The notes: generated from the sequence alone by a model not told the origin. A stretch of DNA of 64,000 bases from Streptomyces cavernae (GCF_004023625.1 NZ_RPDJ01000015.1:229416-293415); one strand, 5' to 3'; counted from the first letter of the stretch, positions 33,025-42,436 are shown. Program-made: numbers and translations.

Positions 33025-34599
33025 ATGCGCAAGAGAGTCAAGTTCGGTGTCACCGGGGCGGTTGTGCTGTTGACAGGTGTGGGCGGTTACGGTGCGGTCG
33101 ATGCCCTTGGGCTGCTGAAGAAGACCGGACCGCTCACGACCGACGAGGTGCACTCGACCGCACAGGACTTCCTCGATGCATGGGGAAAGGGAGATCTGAC
33201 GACCGCGGCCATGCTCACCGACGATGGCAGTGCAGCAGGACAGGCGCTGACTCAGTTCCGCAGAGGGGCCGGGGCAGATGTCTCTTTCAAGGCGGAACGG
33301 CAGAGCGCCGCGCGTGTGGACTTCTCCGTCACCCTCCGGTTCCGTCACGACGGTGGTGCATCGACCTGGACGTACGGTTCCTCCATGAGGCTGGTACGGG
33401 ACCCGGGTACGGGGGAGCCGCGCGTCGCGTGGTTGCCGTCCGTCGTGCATCCGAAGCTTCGAAAGGGCGACACCCTGACGGTCGCCGAGGCCGCAACACC
33501 CGCGGTCGAAGCCGTTGACAGGGACGGCAAGAAACTGACGACCAAGGAGTTTCCCTCTCTCGCCGGCGTGCTTCCGGCGCTGGGAGAGCGCTACGGAGAC
33601 AAGCTGGGCGGAACGCCACGAGTGGAGGTCCGGCTCACAACGTCGAGTGGCAGGCCGGCCGAGTCTCTGCATGTCATTTCGGCGGGCAAACCGGTGAAGC
33701 TGCGCACCACCCTGTCCGCGAAGGTTCAGCGGGCGGCGGAGCAAGCGGTCAAGGAGTTCCCGGAGTCCTCTGCGGTCGCGGTGAAGCCCAGCAGCGGCGA
33801 GATCCTCGCGGTGGCCAACAACCGCAAGGACGGATTCAACGCGGCTTTCCTCGGCAAGCTCGCCCCCGGATCCACCATGAAGATCATCACCGCGGCTGCA
33901 CTGCTGGAGAAGGGGCTGGTCACCGCGCCGGGCTCCGCACCTTGCCCAAAGCTTTCGAGTATTGCGGGAACGACCTTCCACAACCTGAACAACTTCGAGC
34001 TGCCCGGCGGCACCTTCTCGGACGGCTTCATCCGCTCCTGCAACACCACGTTCATCGAGTTCGCGGACGACATCGACGCGGACACCCTGTCCCGGGAGGC
34101 ACGCGAGGTTTTCGGCGTGGGCCTCGAGTGGCAGAGCGGAGTCGCCACCTTCGACGGCAGCGTCCCTGAGGCGACCGGGGCCGAGAGGGCCGCGTCGATG
34201 ATCGGGCAGGGCCAGGTGCAGATGAACCCGCTGAACATGGCCTCGGTCGCTGCGACCGCCGCGACCGGGACATTCCGGCAGCCGAACCTGGTGTCGCCGG
34301 ATGTGGACGACCGAACCCTTGCGGAGGCGCAGCGTTCTCTGCCGAATGATGTCGCGCGGCAACTGCGCGACATGCTGCGCAGGACGGCAAGGGAGGGAAC
34401 GGCGGCCAAGGCCATGCGGGGGCTGCAGGGAGACATCGGCGCGAAGACCGGCTCAGCCGAGGTCGCGGGGGACGCCGTGTCCGACAGTTGGTTCACCGGC
34501 TACCGCAACGACATCGCCGCGGCGGCCGTCGTGGAGCAGGGCGGTCATGGAAGCGACGCTGCGGGGCCGATCGTGCGGAACATGCTCGGATCGGAGTAG
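33025..34599 (+). CDS. Penicillin-binding transpeptidase with NTF2-like (MecA_N-type) domain
   Basis: A 524-residue class B-like PBP that cross-links peptidoglycan outside the membrane. It has one N-terminal membrane segment (about 8-30) and an NTF2-like domain (about 38-145). The transpeptidase domain follows with PGSTMK (S283, K286, the acylation Ser and general base), SCN (338-340) and KTGSAEV (474-480). The length and NTF2-like module match the PbpA-like, beta-lactam-tolerant group found in streptomycetes and in MecA. The start is ATG 33025 with an excellent GGAGG site; a start 21 bp upstream is weaker. The gene is monocistronic, ending before the convergent FAD enzyme gene. Confidence 0.92.
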   Translation: MRKRVKFGVTGAVVLLTGVGGYGAVDALGLLKKTGPLTTDEVHSTAQDFLDAWGKGDLTTAAMLTDDGSAAGQALTQFRRGAGADVSFKAERQSAARVDFSVTLRFRHDGGASTWTYGSSMRLVRDPGTGEPRVAWLPSVVHPKLRKGDTLTVAEAATPAVEAVDRDGKKLTTKEFPSLAGVLPALGERYGDKLGGTPRVEVRLTTSSGRPAESLHVISAGKPVKLRTTLSAKVQRAAEQAVKEFPESSAVAVKPSSGEILAVANNRKDGFNAAFLGKLAPGSTMKIITAAALLEKGLVTAPGSAPCPKLSSIAGTTFHNLNNFELPGGTFSDGFIRSCNTTFIEFADDIDADTLSREAREVFGVGLEWQSGVATFDGSVPEATGAERAASMIGQGQVQMNPLNMASVAATAATGTFRQPNLVSPDVDDRTLAEAQRSLPNDVARQLRDMLRRTAREGTAAKAMRGLQGDIGAKTGSAEVAGDAVSDSWFTGYRNDIAAAAVVEQGGHGSDAAGPIVRNMLGSE

Positions 34600-34684
34600 C
34601 CAAGCAGTATGAACAGGTGCGCAGGGCCTGGTCGTGCGGCCCTGCGCACCGGTTCGTTCGGCGACAGCCGGCCCCGATCCGCCA

Positions 34685-36007
34685 CTACGTCCGGGAGCGG
34701 AGCGCCGCTGCTGCGACGCGCGCGACCATCGACGGGCGGAAGAGCAGCGCCGGCGGCTTCGCGAGGTGGGCCACGGACGCGAAGGCCTTGGCGACCGGGG
34801 GAGAGACCTGAGCGGCCAGGGAGACCCTGCGCACATAGCGGTTGACCAGGTCGGTTCCCCGCGGCTTGGAGCCGCGCGTCTGGGGGAACGCGAAGTCTCC
34901 TCCGGCCGCCAGAGCCCAGGGAACCTCGACCACCTTGGCTGCTGCGGCGTAATAGACGGCGGCCGTCAGGGGCCCGCGGGGCCCGAACCGGTCAAGGGCC
35001 CTGCCCAGGGCGAGCGCCTGGAGGGCGGCGCTGGTCATGCCTTGCCCGTAGACGGGATTGAACGTACAGAGCGCGTCCCCGACCGTGACGAGGCCCACGG
35101 GAATCTCCGCCAGGCGCTCGAAGTGCCGTCGTCGGCTTGCCGGGAAGCGATGCAGGGCGATGTCACTCATCGGCTCGGCGCGGGCCACCAATTCCGCGAT
35201 CGACGGATCGGGCAGCCTCTTGGCGAAGTCGAGGAACGAGGCCTCGTCGTCAGGAAGGCCGCCCACGTGCAGCGCGTGCAGACTGATGAGCCAGCGATCA
35301 CCTTCAACCGGCACCGCATTACCCCCCTGCGGACTCTTGGGAGGGGAGGCCAGGATGTAAGCAGCTGCTGCCCCACCGACGCGATCGCCCGGGAGCCGCC
35401 TGAACATCCGGCTGGAGTATCCCGCGCCGATCTTCACCTGTGACACGTCGGGCCAGGAAGCTCCCAGGGATGCCAACCACCTTTCGGAACGTCCCGACGG
35501 GCCTGTGCAGTCGGCGACGAGGTCCGCGGTGAGCACCTCGCCGTCGGCGGTCGTCACCCCGGTCACTTGGCGCGCGTCGCCCAACAGACCGGAAGCTGCG
35601 CGACCTTGATGGATCGTCACATTCGGTAGACCAAGAACACGTTGGCGCAGCGACCATTCGAGAAGCGGTCTCGTGACACTGAGGAAGTGGCACTCGGAGA
35701 TGGTGTGATGAAACGGGTGACCGTACTGGAACACCCTCGAATCGGCGAGATGGTCCAGACGCGCCCCACCGGCCGCGACGAGTTCCGCCGTGACACCGGG
35801 GAACAACTGCTCCAACGCTTGCTGACCGGCCTCGAGGAGCCCATGGGCGTGCCGCCCCTGGGGCACCGCTGACCGGAACTCCGGACCCGCGGGGAGGTTG
35901 TCACGGTCGACAACCACCACCTGGTCGAATCTGTCCGCCAGCACGCGTGCGGTGCACAGTCCCGCAATGCTTGCACCCATCACCACAGCTCGCCGCTGCT
36001 CACTCAC
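34685..36007 (-). CDS. FAD-dependent monooxygenase/oxidoreductase
   Basis: A 440-residue flavoprotein of the UbiH/geranylgeranyl-reductase-like group. VVMGASIAGLCTARVLADR is the dinucleotide-binding loop, VVVVDRD the Asp-type ribose contact, and GLVTVGDALCTFNPVYGQGM the GD motif that contacts FAD. TADLVADCTGPSGRSERWL is the middle DG-like segment. The start is the GTG 36007 that gives MSEQRRAVV. No signal or membrane segment is visible. It faces away from a cyclopropane-synthase gene 360 bp off, so the two may share regulation. Its substrate could be a polyketide, an isoprenoid or a lipid. Confidence 0.85.
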   Translation of the reverse strand: MSEQRRAVVMGASIAGLCTARVLADRFDQVVVVDRDNLPAGPEFRSAVPQGRHAHGLLEAGQQALEQLFPGVTAELVAAGGARLDHLADSRVFQYGHPFHHTISECHFLSVTRPLLEWSLRQRVLGLPNVTIHQGRAASGLLGDARQVTGVTTADGEVLTADLVADCTGPSGRSERWLASLGASWPDVSQVKIGAGYSSRMFRRLPGDRVGGAAAAYILASPPKSPQGGNAVPVEGDRWLISLHALHVGGLPDDEASFLDFAKRLPDPSIAELVARAEPMSDIALHRFPASRRRHFERLAEIPVGLVTVGDALCTFNPVYGQGMTSAALQALALGRALDRFGPRGPLTAAVYYAAAAKVVEVPWALAAGGDFAFPQTRGSKPRGTDLVNRYVRRVSLAAQVSPPVAKAFASVAHLAKPPALLFRPSMVARVAAAALRSRT

Positions 36008-36368
36008 TCCAGAGCCTTCCTGTACGTCAATGCCTTGCGAGGTCGCAGCATGGCTGGGGCGGCTTGTTTTTCCCGTGCCGTGCTGTTGTCGGGCGAAGCT
36101 CTTCGCCTCCGAGCACAGCGCGAGGGCAGACGGTGAACCGTTCAGGCGAAGAGCTCGTTGTACGGACCGAAGGCGACTCGAACGCCTTCCGGTGCCAGTT
36201 GATTCTCCGGACCTGAACCCCCTGCCAGGGACGCGGAGACCGCGAACGGCTGTCACCGCACATCGTGTGCGGTGACAGCCGCAAGTGGTGCGAACGGCGC
36301 GGACAACCGTACGCAGTACCGCACTGTGCACATCACGTACCGAATGGCCCGCTCGCGGGGAGGAAACG
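36008..36368. promoter_or_regulatory. Divergent control region between FAD enzyme and cyclopropane synthase
   Basis: About 360 bp that must carry promoters for both genes. It is AT-richer than its surroundings in places. A direct tract GAAGCTCTTCGCC / GGCGAAGAGCTCG (about 36096 and 36151) forms an interrupted inverted repeat. CACATCGTGTGC near 36260 is a second short one. No -10/-35 pair was assigned. Confidence 0.4.
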
Positions 36369-37790
36369 ATGACCGGAGCCGCCACCGTGCTGGCCCGATG
36401 TGCCGAGGCCGTCACCGGCACACGGCTGCCCGTGGCCATCAAGGCGTGGGACGACAGCATGGCCGGGCCGGCTGACGGCCCCGCGTTCGTCCTGCGCAGC
36501 CCTCAAGCCTTGCGGCGGCTGCTGTGGCGGCCGGGACAACTCGGGCTCGCCCGTGCCTGGGTGGCCGGCGAACTCGATGTCGAGGGCGATCTGTACGAGG
36601 CGCTGGACCGGATCTCGCGACTGCTGTGGGAGCGCGAGCCGGCAGGCGGCGACGACGCGGCGCACCGCCTGCCCGCGTTCCTGCGCAGTTCGACCGGTGT
36701 ACGAGCCCTGTACGACACGGTTGCTTTGGCTCGTCCCGGGCTGCCGCCCACCCCGCCCGCGGAGGAAGTGGCCGGTCGCCGTGGCCGGGCCCACACGCTG
36801 CGCCGCGACCGTGCGGCGATCAGCCACCACTACGACGTGGGCAACGACTTCTACCGTCTGGTCCTGGGGCCCAGCCTTGTGTACTCGTGCGCCTATTGGC
36901 AGGGCGGCCCGGACGAAGGAGCCACTCTGGAGGAGGCGCAGGAGGCCAAGCTCGAACTGATCTGCCGGAAGCTCGGTCTCCGCGCGGGAGAGCGCATGCT
37001 CGACGTCGGCTGTGGCTGGGGCTCACTCGCTCTGCACGCCGCGCGGCATCACGGAGTCCATGTGGTGGGCGTGACGATCTCCACAGAACAGGCCAACCTG
37101 GCCCGCTGGCGCGTTGAGCGCGCCGGTCTGACGGATGAGGTCGAGATCCGTGTGCAGGACTACCGGGAGATCTCTGACGGCCCGTACGACGCCATCTCCT
37201 CCGTAGGAATGGCGGAGCACGTGGGCACGCAGGCATATCGCGGGTACGCGGCAATACTGCACGGACTGCTCAAACCCGAGGGCCGCCTCCTCAACCATCA
37301 GATCGCCCGCCGTCCCGTCCCCGGCGAGAAGGCGTACCGGATGAACTCCTTCATCGACCGCTACGTCTTCCCGGACGGTGAGCTGGCCCCGGTGGGCTCG
37401 ACCGTGGCGCTGCTGGAGGAAGCGGGATTCGAGGTGCGTGACGTCGAGGCCCTGCGAGAGCACTATGCGCTGACACTGCGCGCGTGGGTGACCAACCTGG
37501 AGCGGCACTGGGATGAGGCGGTACGGCTCACCTCGCCCGAGCGGGCCAGGATATGGCGTCTGTACATGGCTGCCTCGGCACTCGGGTTCGAGCGGAACAC
37601 GATGGGAGTGAACCAGGTGCTGGCCGTCAGGACCGCGGCGGACGGTTCCTCGGGCATGGCACTGCTCAGAGGGGTTGGCCGTTGGGCAGAGCCGGCGATT
37701 TCGGGGCGGCGGGCGGAAGCCGCGGCACTCCTGCCCGAGGACATGTTCCTGACAGGGGACGGATGCGACGGTCCTACTGGAGAGGATTGA
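36369..37790 (+). CDS. cfa: Cyclopropane-fatty-acyl-phospholipid synthase
   Basis: A 473-residue SAM-dependent lipid methyltransferase. The first 140 residues are the lipid-binding N-terminal region typical of Cfa (LARAWVAGELDVEGDLYEAL). HHYDVGNDFYRLVLGPSLVYS holds the conserved substrate segment. LDVGCGWGSLALHAA is the SAM-binding motif, followed by GVTISTEQ. It adds a methylene bridge to, or methylates, a double bond in membrane phospholipid chains. The start is ATG 36369 behind GAGGAAACG. It is divergent from a flavoprotein; in tuberculostearate synthesis a Cfa-like enzyme also works with a flavoprotein, though that one belongs to another FAD family. Confidence 0.92.
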   Translation: MTGAATVLARCAEAVTGTRLPVAIKAWDDSMAGPADGPAFVLRSPQALRRLLWRPGQLGLARAWVAGELDVEGDLYEALDRISRLLWEREPAGGDDAAHRLPAFLRSSTGVRALYDTVALARPGLPPTPPAEEVAGRRGRAHTLRRDRAAISHHYDVGNDFYRLVLGPSLVYSCAYWQGGPDEGATLEEAQEAKLELICRKLGLRAGERMLDVGCGWGSLALHAARHHGVHVVGVTISTEQANLARWRVERAGLTDEVEIRVQDYREISDGPYDAISSVGMAEHVGTQAYRGYAAILHGLLKPEGRLLNHQIARRPVPGEKAYRMNSFIDRYVFPDGELAPVGSTVALLEEAGFEVRDVEALREHYALTLRAWVTNLERHWDEAVRLTSPERARIWRLYMAASALGFERNTMGVNQVLAVRTAADGSSGMALLRGVGRWAEPAISGRRAEAAALLPEDMFLTGDGCDGPTGED

Positions 37791-37796
37791 TGACGC

Positions 37797-38180
37797 GTGC
37801 TCGTCAAACACAAGGTGAGTCTCCCGAAGTTCTTGTTGGAGGACGCGGTCGGTGAACCGCTGCCTCAGGGGCTGCGGCGTCACCGGCAGTCACAGTGCGA
37901 GGAACATCCGCAGGACGACGAGGACTGGGAGCGGGCGGCACTTCGGCTCCAGTACTGGTGCGACACGGGTGACTGGGCGGACGAGCCAGATCTGGTGGAG
38001 TGCTGTGCCGACCCCCTGACGATTTTCGACTCGCCCTCGTGCGTCCTGTGGGACCACCACGGAACGGACTGGGACCCAGCTCGCCGGGAGGAGTGGCGGG
38101 GCAGGATGTGCGAGTTCGCCTGGGCCGTCATCCCGACTCCGCTCGACTGGCCGGGGGAGGGAACTGAGCTTGACGTTTGA
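37797..38180 (+). CDS. Small acidic protein next to a SUKH-type gene, function unknown
   Basis: A 127-residue protein rich in Asp, Glu and Trp (DDEDWERAALRLQYWC, DTGDWADEPDLVECC, FDSPSCVLWDHHGTDWDP). It resembles no family I know. The start GTG 37797 is six bases past the Cfa stop and preceded by GGAGAGGATTG. It is followed after 20 bp by a SMI1/KNR4-like protein. Small acidic proteins next to SUKH proteins are often immunity proteins of polymorphic toxin systems, so an orphan immunity role is a guess. Confidence 0.6.
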   Translation: MLVKHKVSLPKFLLEDAVGEPLPQGLRRHRQSQCEEHPQDDEDWERAALRLQYWCDTGDWADEPDLVECCADPLTIFDSPSCVLWDHHGTDWDPARREEWRGRMCEFAWAVIPTPLDWPGEGTELDV

Positions 38181-38200
38181 GTTGATGGGAGAGGGAGACC

Positions 38201-38854
38201 ATGAGCGGCACCAGTGACAGCGGCGCGGTCCCGGCGGCTCCTGTGCTGACCACACCGCAGGAGTGGCGCAAATACCTGCGTGAGTACAGCGAACTGTATC
38301 TGCGGACTGCTGACGAATATCAGCGTCGGGCGCTTGAGCCCGAGCAGGAGGCGACGCGCTGGATGGGCCACGAGCCGGCCGCCGAGGAAGCGGTGTTGTC
38401 GGCCGAGCAACGACTCGGGGTCCGATTCCCGCCGATGCTTCGCAGCTTTCTGCTGACCAGCAACGGGTGGAGTGGTGTCGGTGGCTGGGTTGACCTCGTC
38501 TACCCGTGCGAGCGCGTTTCCTGGATGCGCGATACCGACGGGGGCAGTGACCTCATAGGCACTTACCGCGATTTCTCCGACGAGGACGACGAGTACCTGA
38601 AGCTGTTCCAGCTGTCGCTCGAGATCGCGAGTGGCGAAGACTTCTGGTTGCTCGACCCTACGCAGACCGGTCCGGACGGCGAATGGGCTGCCTACCTGTA
38701 CGAGCCCAAGTACGGGGAGCTGGAGGAGTTCGCCGGCTTCGTCGAACTGTTTCACGCCAGTTGGCGAGACATGGAAACGTCCGGTGGCAAGCGGCCCGTC
38801 GTGCGTGGGGCCAGGAGTGGTGCCGAGCCGCCGCTGGATGCTGTGGGTGAGTGA
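38201..38854 (+). CDS. SMI1/KNR4 (SUKH-1) family protein
   Basis: A 217-residue protein with the SUKH core: AVLSAEQRLGVRFPPMLRSFLLTSNGW (about 63-90) is the signature, followed by FWLLDPTQTGPDGEWAAYLYEPKYGELEEFAGFVELF. SUKH proteins neutralise diverse nuclease and deaminase toxins of contact-dependent systems, or act as regulators. The long N-terminal extension (1-60, charged, helical) is unusual. It starts with ATG behind GGGAGAGGGAG. No toxin gene is present in the window; it could protect against toxins delivered by neighbouring strains. Confidence 0.85.
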   Translation: MSGTSDSGAVPAAPVLTTPQEWRKYLREYSELYLRTADEYQRRALEPEQEATRWMGHEPAAEEAVLSAEQRLGVRFPPMLRSFLLTSNGWSGVGGWVDLVYPCERVSWMRDTDGGSDLIGTYRDFSDEDDEYLKLFQLSLEIASGEDFWLLDPTQTGPDGEWAAYLYEPKYGELEEFAGFVELFHASWRDMETSGGKRPVVRGARSGAEPPLDAVGE

Positions 38855-38859
38855 GCTGT

Positions 38860-39030
38860 GCCGCTGAAGCCACGGCCGATCGTCCAGCAGACCAAGCAGG
38901 CGCCCCGCGGCTGGGCCTTCTGACGCCGTGGGACCGGGTGCCCACCGCCAAAGAGGTCGCGGAGACCAGCGCACTTTCACAAGAGAAGGAGCGGTACGCC
39001 GAGACCACGGCGGCCGTCGGCACAACGTGA
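38860..39030 (+). pseudogene. Short fragment of an unknown gene before the ABC transporter
   Basis: One frame reads APRLGLLTPWDRVPTAKEVAETSALSQEKERYAETTAAVGTT and then stops, which looks like the natural C-terminus of a protein whose body is missing. ABC transporters of the following type are often preceded by a small regulator, but this piece is too short to assign. Confidence 0.35.
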
Positions 39031-39049
39031 TTCCAGAATCGAGGTACCA

Positions 39050-40054
39050 GTGAGTAAGGCCAGGGATGCCATGGGCGTCGGGGGCCCGGCGGAGGCGTCG
39101 GCGATTGAGGCCTACGGGGTGGGCGTGAAGTACCGTCGGGGCTGGGCCCTGCAGGACTGCTCGTTCCGGCTGCCGGCCGGCCGGATCTGCGGGCTTGTGG
39201 GCCCCAACGGCGCGGGAAAGACGACGTTGATGGGGATCGCCGCCAATCTGCTGCAGCCGACCAACGGCACCCTCAAGGTATTCGGCGAGGCACCGGAATC
39301 CTCGGAGGCCAGACGGCGTACCGCGTTCCTCGCCCAGGAGAAGCCGCTGTTCCGCCGCTTCACCGTGGCCGAGACGCTGCGCATGGGCCGCGAACTGAAC
39401 CCGGCCTGGGACCAGCGGGCCGCCGAGAACATCGTCCGCGCGGGCAATGTGCCCATGGAGGCGAAGATCGGCACTCTCTCCGGCGGGCAGCGCACCCGGG
39501 TCGCCTTCGCCCTCGCCTTCGGCAAGCGCCCGGACCTGCTGATGCTCGACGAGCCGATGTCCGACCTCGACCCGCTGGTACGCCACGAACTCATGAGCAC
39601 GTTGATGGCCGAGGCCGCCGAACACGGCACCACTGTCCTCATGTCCTCCCACATGCTCTCCGAGCTCGAGAGTGTCTGCGACTTCCTCCTCGTCATTTCC
39701 TCGGGGGGCCTCCGCATGGCCGGTGATGTGGGCGAACTCCGGAGCGCTCACCTGCTGTTGCACGGCTTCGAGAGCGGCGAGGGAAACAGTCAGTGGCAGG
39801 GCCACGCCCACGGTGTTCCGGCGGAGCTCGCCGGCCACACCGTCGTCGAATGCCGAACCAGTGGACGCGAGGTCACCGCCCTCATCCGCCCCGAAGGCCC
39901 GGTGACCGGCCGGTGGCAGGCCCACACGCCGAACTTGGAGGAACTCCTGCTCTCCTATCTGCGCTGCCCTGACGCGCCACCTCTGATCACGTCCGAAGCC
40001 CACGTCCCGGGGCGGGCTTACGGCTCCGACGGCTCGCGGACGGTGGCGGCATGA
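39050..40054 (+). CDS. ABC transporter ATP-binding protein
   Basis: A 334-residue ATPase. GPNGAGKTT (Walker A), AQEKPLFRRFTV (Q loop), LSGGQRTRVAFALAF (signature) and LLMLDEPMSDLDP (Walker B plus D loop) are all intact, and MSSHML gives the switch His. The C-terminal 110 residues are an extension of the kind found in YtrB/CcmA-type exporters. It starts at GTG 39050 and overlaps the permease gene by ATGA. With that permease it forms a simple two-gene exporter or a bacitracin/antibiotic-type pump. The Cys-free small fragment before it may be what is left of the usual regulator. Confidence 0.93.
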   Translation: MSKARDAMGVGGPAEASAIEAYGVGVKYRRGWALQDCSFRLPAGRICGLVGPNGAGKTTLMGIAANLLQPTNGTLKVFGEAPESSEARRRTAFLAQEKPLFRRFTVAETLRMGRELNPAWDQRAAENIVRAGNVPMEAKIGTLSGGQRTRVAFALAFGKRPDLLMLDEPMSDLDPLVRHELMSTLMAEAAEHGTTVLMSSHMLSELESVCDFLLVISSGGLRMAGDVGELRSAHLLLHGFESGEGNSQWQGHAHGVPAELAGHTVVECRTSGREVTALIRPEGPVTGRWQAHTPNLEELLLSYLRCPDAPPLITSEAHVPGRAYGSDGSRTVAA

Positions 40055-41073
40055 GCAACCTGACCAGCACCTCCGCCGTCGGACCCCACGGGCCGACTGC
40101 GTCCCCCGCGTCCCGCATGGCCACCCGCGGCCCCCGGCTCGGCGGCCTGGTCTGGCTCATCTGGCGCCAGCATCGGGCCGGCTTCTGGACCGTCCTCGCC
40201 GCCACCGCCTTCTCCGTGGCGTTCATCGCCTATCAGCGCACCGGCCTGATGGACGACCTTGCCGCCCATGGCTGGCCCGACGCGGCGCCCGACAAGTGGA
40301 TGGAGGGCGCACTCCCGTACGCCTCCAGGTTCCAAATGGTGGGGTACGGCCTTGGCTTCATCCCTATCCTGCTCGGCGTCTTCCTCGGCGCCCCTCTCCT
40401 CGCCGGCGATCTGGAAAGCGGCACCGCCAAACTCGTCAGTTCCCAGTCCGTCAGTTCGAGCCGCTGGCTGGCCGCCAAGCTTGGGATCAGCGCTCTGGTG
40501 GTCATCGTGTGCACGGCGGCGCTGTCCGTCACGTTCGGCTGGTGGTGGGAACCGGTCAGGAAACAGAGCCAGATTCTGGCGTGGAGCGAGGGCTCCGCGT
40601 TCGACAACACCGGCCCGGTGCCCGTCGCGCTCGCACTCTTCACCGTCGTGGGCGGCGTGGCGATCGGCATGCTCCTGCGCCGGACCCTGATCTCCATGGT
40701 CGTCACCTTCGGCTTCGCCGTCGTCGTCCAGGTGGTCTGGCACTACCAGCGGCAGAACCTCGGTCAGGTCACCACGATCACCACCAGCAAGGGAATCGGC
40801 GACACGAGTTTCCCGAGCCTGCCTGAAGCCGCTTTCGAGATCGACCGGTCGTTCGTCTCGGGTTCGGGGCAGACCTACGGCTGGGGCACCTGCGTGCGCG
40901 AGACGTCGGAGAAGGTCTGCATTCAGAAGTACGACATCGTGGGCTGGTCGGTGGACTACCTGCCGATCTCGCAGATGAGCATCATGCAGTGGCTCGGCGC
41001 ATCGATACTCTTCGCTCTGACTGCAGCCGTAGTGGTGTTCGTCTTCATCCGGGCCCGCAAGCGCATCGTCTGA
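40051..41073 (+). CDS. ABC transporter permease
   Basis: A 340-residue membrane protein of the ABC-2 type with about six hydrophobic segments. AGFWTVLAATAFSVAFIAY forms the first, GYGLGFIPILLGVFLGAPLLAGDLESGTAKLVSSQSVSSSRW contains the family EAG-like coupling segment, and LGASILFALTAAVVVFVFIRARKR the last. A large outside loop lies between segments 5 and 6 (about 240-305, with two Cys). It starts inside the stop of the ATPase gene. The partner ATPase drives export of an unknown substrate. Confidence 0.9.
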   Translation: MSNLTSTSAVGPHGPTASPASRMATRGPRLGGLVWLIWRQHRAGFWTVLAATAFSVAFIAYQRTGLMDDLAAHGWPDAAPDKWMEGALPYASRFQMVGYGLGFIPILLGVFLGAPLLAGDLESGTAKLVSSQSVSSSRWLAAKLGISALVVIVCTAALSVTFGWWWEPVRKQSQILAWSEGSAFDNTGPVPVALALFTVVGGVAIGMLLRRTLISMVVTFGFAVVVQVVWHYQRQNLGQVTTITTSKGIGDTSFPSLPEAAFEIDRSFVSGSGQTYGWGTCVRETSEKVCIQKYDIVGWSVDYLPISQMSIMQWLGASILFALTAAVVVFVFIRARKRIV

Positions 41074-41225
41074 CACCCATGAGCCGGTCCCCCGGCGCTC
41101 GAGTCAGCCCGTCACCTGCGCGTAGTCGCCCCTGGCTGCCCGCGTTCCTGGGTTCGCAGGAGTGCCGGCGCAGGTCCGACGTCGAGGTGACGAAGCCTCG
41201 TTGAGTTTCCCAGGGAGTCCGGACG

Positions 41226-42230
41226 ATGTTCGCTCATGTCACCGCACTGCTCTTTCTGATCTTCTGTGTCCGCGTCCTGCGCGACCCCCGCCGCTTCAGC
41301 AACGCCATCCTTCTCGGCATCACCCTCATCCTCCCGCCCATGTACGAGTTCGTGGACTCCGACGAGCGGTCGATGCCATTAACGATCACGGTGCTGGGAG
41401 CCTGCGCACTCCTCGGCCTGGGTGCCTGCGCGCTCGCGTTCTTCCTGATCGCGAACGGGGTGAAGATGGTCCGCAAGGAGGGCAGGAGCCCCGCCAACCT
41501 GCTCTCGCTTCTGACCGGGCTGGCGACCCTGGGTTTCATCGCGCTGCTCGGCACGGCCCTCGTCTACGACTCGCCCACGCTGGTCCGCATCGCGAGCGTC
41601 GCAATACCGGTGGTCGGCTACGTCTCCTTCCTCTTCCTCAGCTTCCTCGGCTACGCGTTCCTCTACGGCCGACTGCCGATCCGGCGGAACGTGGACTTCG
41701 TGGTCGTACTTGGCTCCGGTCTCATCGGCGGCTCCCGGGTACCGCGACTGTTGGCGAACAGGCTGGACCGGGGGCGCAAGGTGTATGAGGCGCAGGCCGC
41801 GCGCGGCAACCCCCCGGTGCTGGTCACCTCCGGCGGTCAGGGCACTGACGAGGATCTACCGGAGGCCGACGCGATGGCCGACTACCTCGTCCAACGCGGT
41901 GTCCCCGAAGACCGGATCCAACGTGAGGACCGCTCCCGCACCACTGAGGAGAACCTGCGGTTCAGCAAGGCGATCATGCAGGAACTCAAGCCGGACTACC
42001 GGTGCCTCGTCGTAACGAACAACTTCCATGTCTTGCGTGCCGCGCTCACGGCTCGCCGTACCGGTGTCAGAGGCCAGGTCGTCGGCGCGCCCACCGCCGC
42101 GTACTTCTGGCCCAGCGCGACGATCCGTGAGTTCATTGCGGTCTTCCTGTCCCACAAGGTGGCCAACCTTGGGATTTGTCTGGCGCTCGGCCTGCTGGGA
42201 CTGGCCGGCGCCATGGTGACACCCAGGTGA
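41226..42230 (+). CDS. YdcF/SanA-like (DUF218) membrane protein
   Basis: A 334-residue protein with four or five N-terminal membrane helices (about 2-15, 37-80, 92-150). The DUF218 domain follows: FVVVLGSGLIGGSRVPRLLANRLDRG, LVTSGGQGTDEDLPEADAMADYLVQRGV, EENLRFSKAIM and CLVVTNNFHVLRAAL are its hallmarks. A last helix spans 305-328. Relatives include YdcF, SanA and ElyC, linked to envelope integrity. The start is ATG 41226. It stands alone between the ABC operon and the SARP gene. Confidence 0.9.
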   Translation: MFAHVTALLFLIFCVRVLRDPRRFSNAILLGITLILPPMYEFVDSDERSMPLTITVLGACALLGLGACALAFFLIANGVKMVRKEGRSPANLLSLLTGLATLGFIALLGTALVYDSPTLVRIASVAIPVVGYVSFLFLSFLGYAFLYGRLPIRRNVDFVVVLGSGLIGGSRVPRLLANRLDRGRKVYEAQAARGNPPVLVTSGGQGTDEDLPEADAMADYLVQRGVPEDRIQREDRSRTTEENLRFSKAIMQELKPDYRCLVVTNNFHVLRAALTARRTGVRGQVVGAPTAAYFWPSATIREFIAVFLSHKVANLGICLALGLLGLAGAMVTPR

Positions 42231-42436
42231 CTCGCGTCGGCTCCCGCCGGCGATCCGCCTCCCTGTCGGGACGGGGCCACCGGGCCGGGCCACCCGGGAG
42301 AGGAACGGGAGCATGCCCATGGCACAGAGACGCAGAACCACCTCGTGTGCGTGTCTCCACAGCCGCGGGTTTTCTTCGCTGCGCGTCAACACCCCCTAGC
42401 ACTGGCAGCCGGAAGTCGACGTCCTCGCTCTCCCGC

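Noticed and set aside
32997..34362. Long minus-strand frame over the PBP gene, extending upstream of the small Cys-rich frame
   Set aside because: The plus-strand PBP has all catalytic motifs; the antisense part is biased filler. Only the short part outside the PBP gene is kept as a weak finding.
37880..40003. 707-codon minus-strand frame across the SUKH and ABC genes
   Set aside because: Antisense shadow; none of its segments resembles a protein family, while the plus-strand genes have intact motifs.
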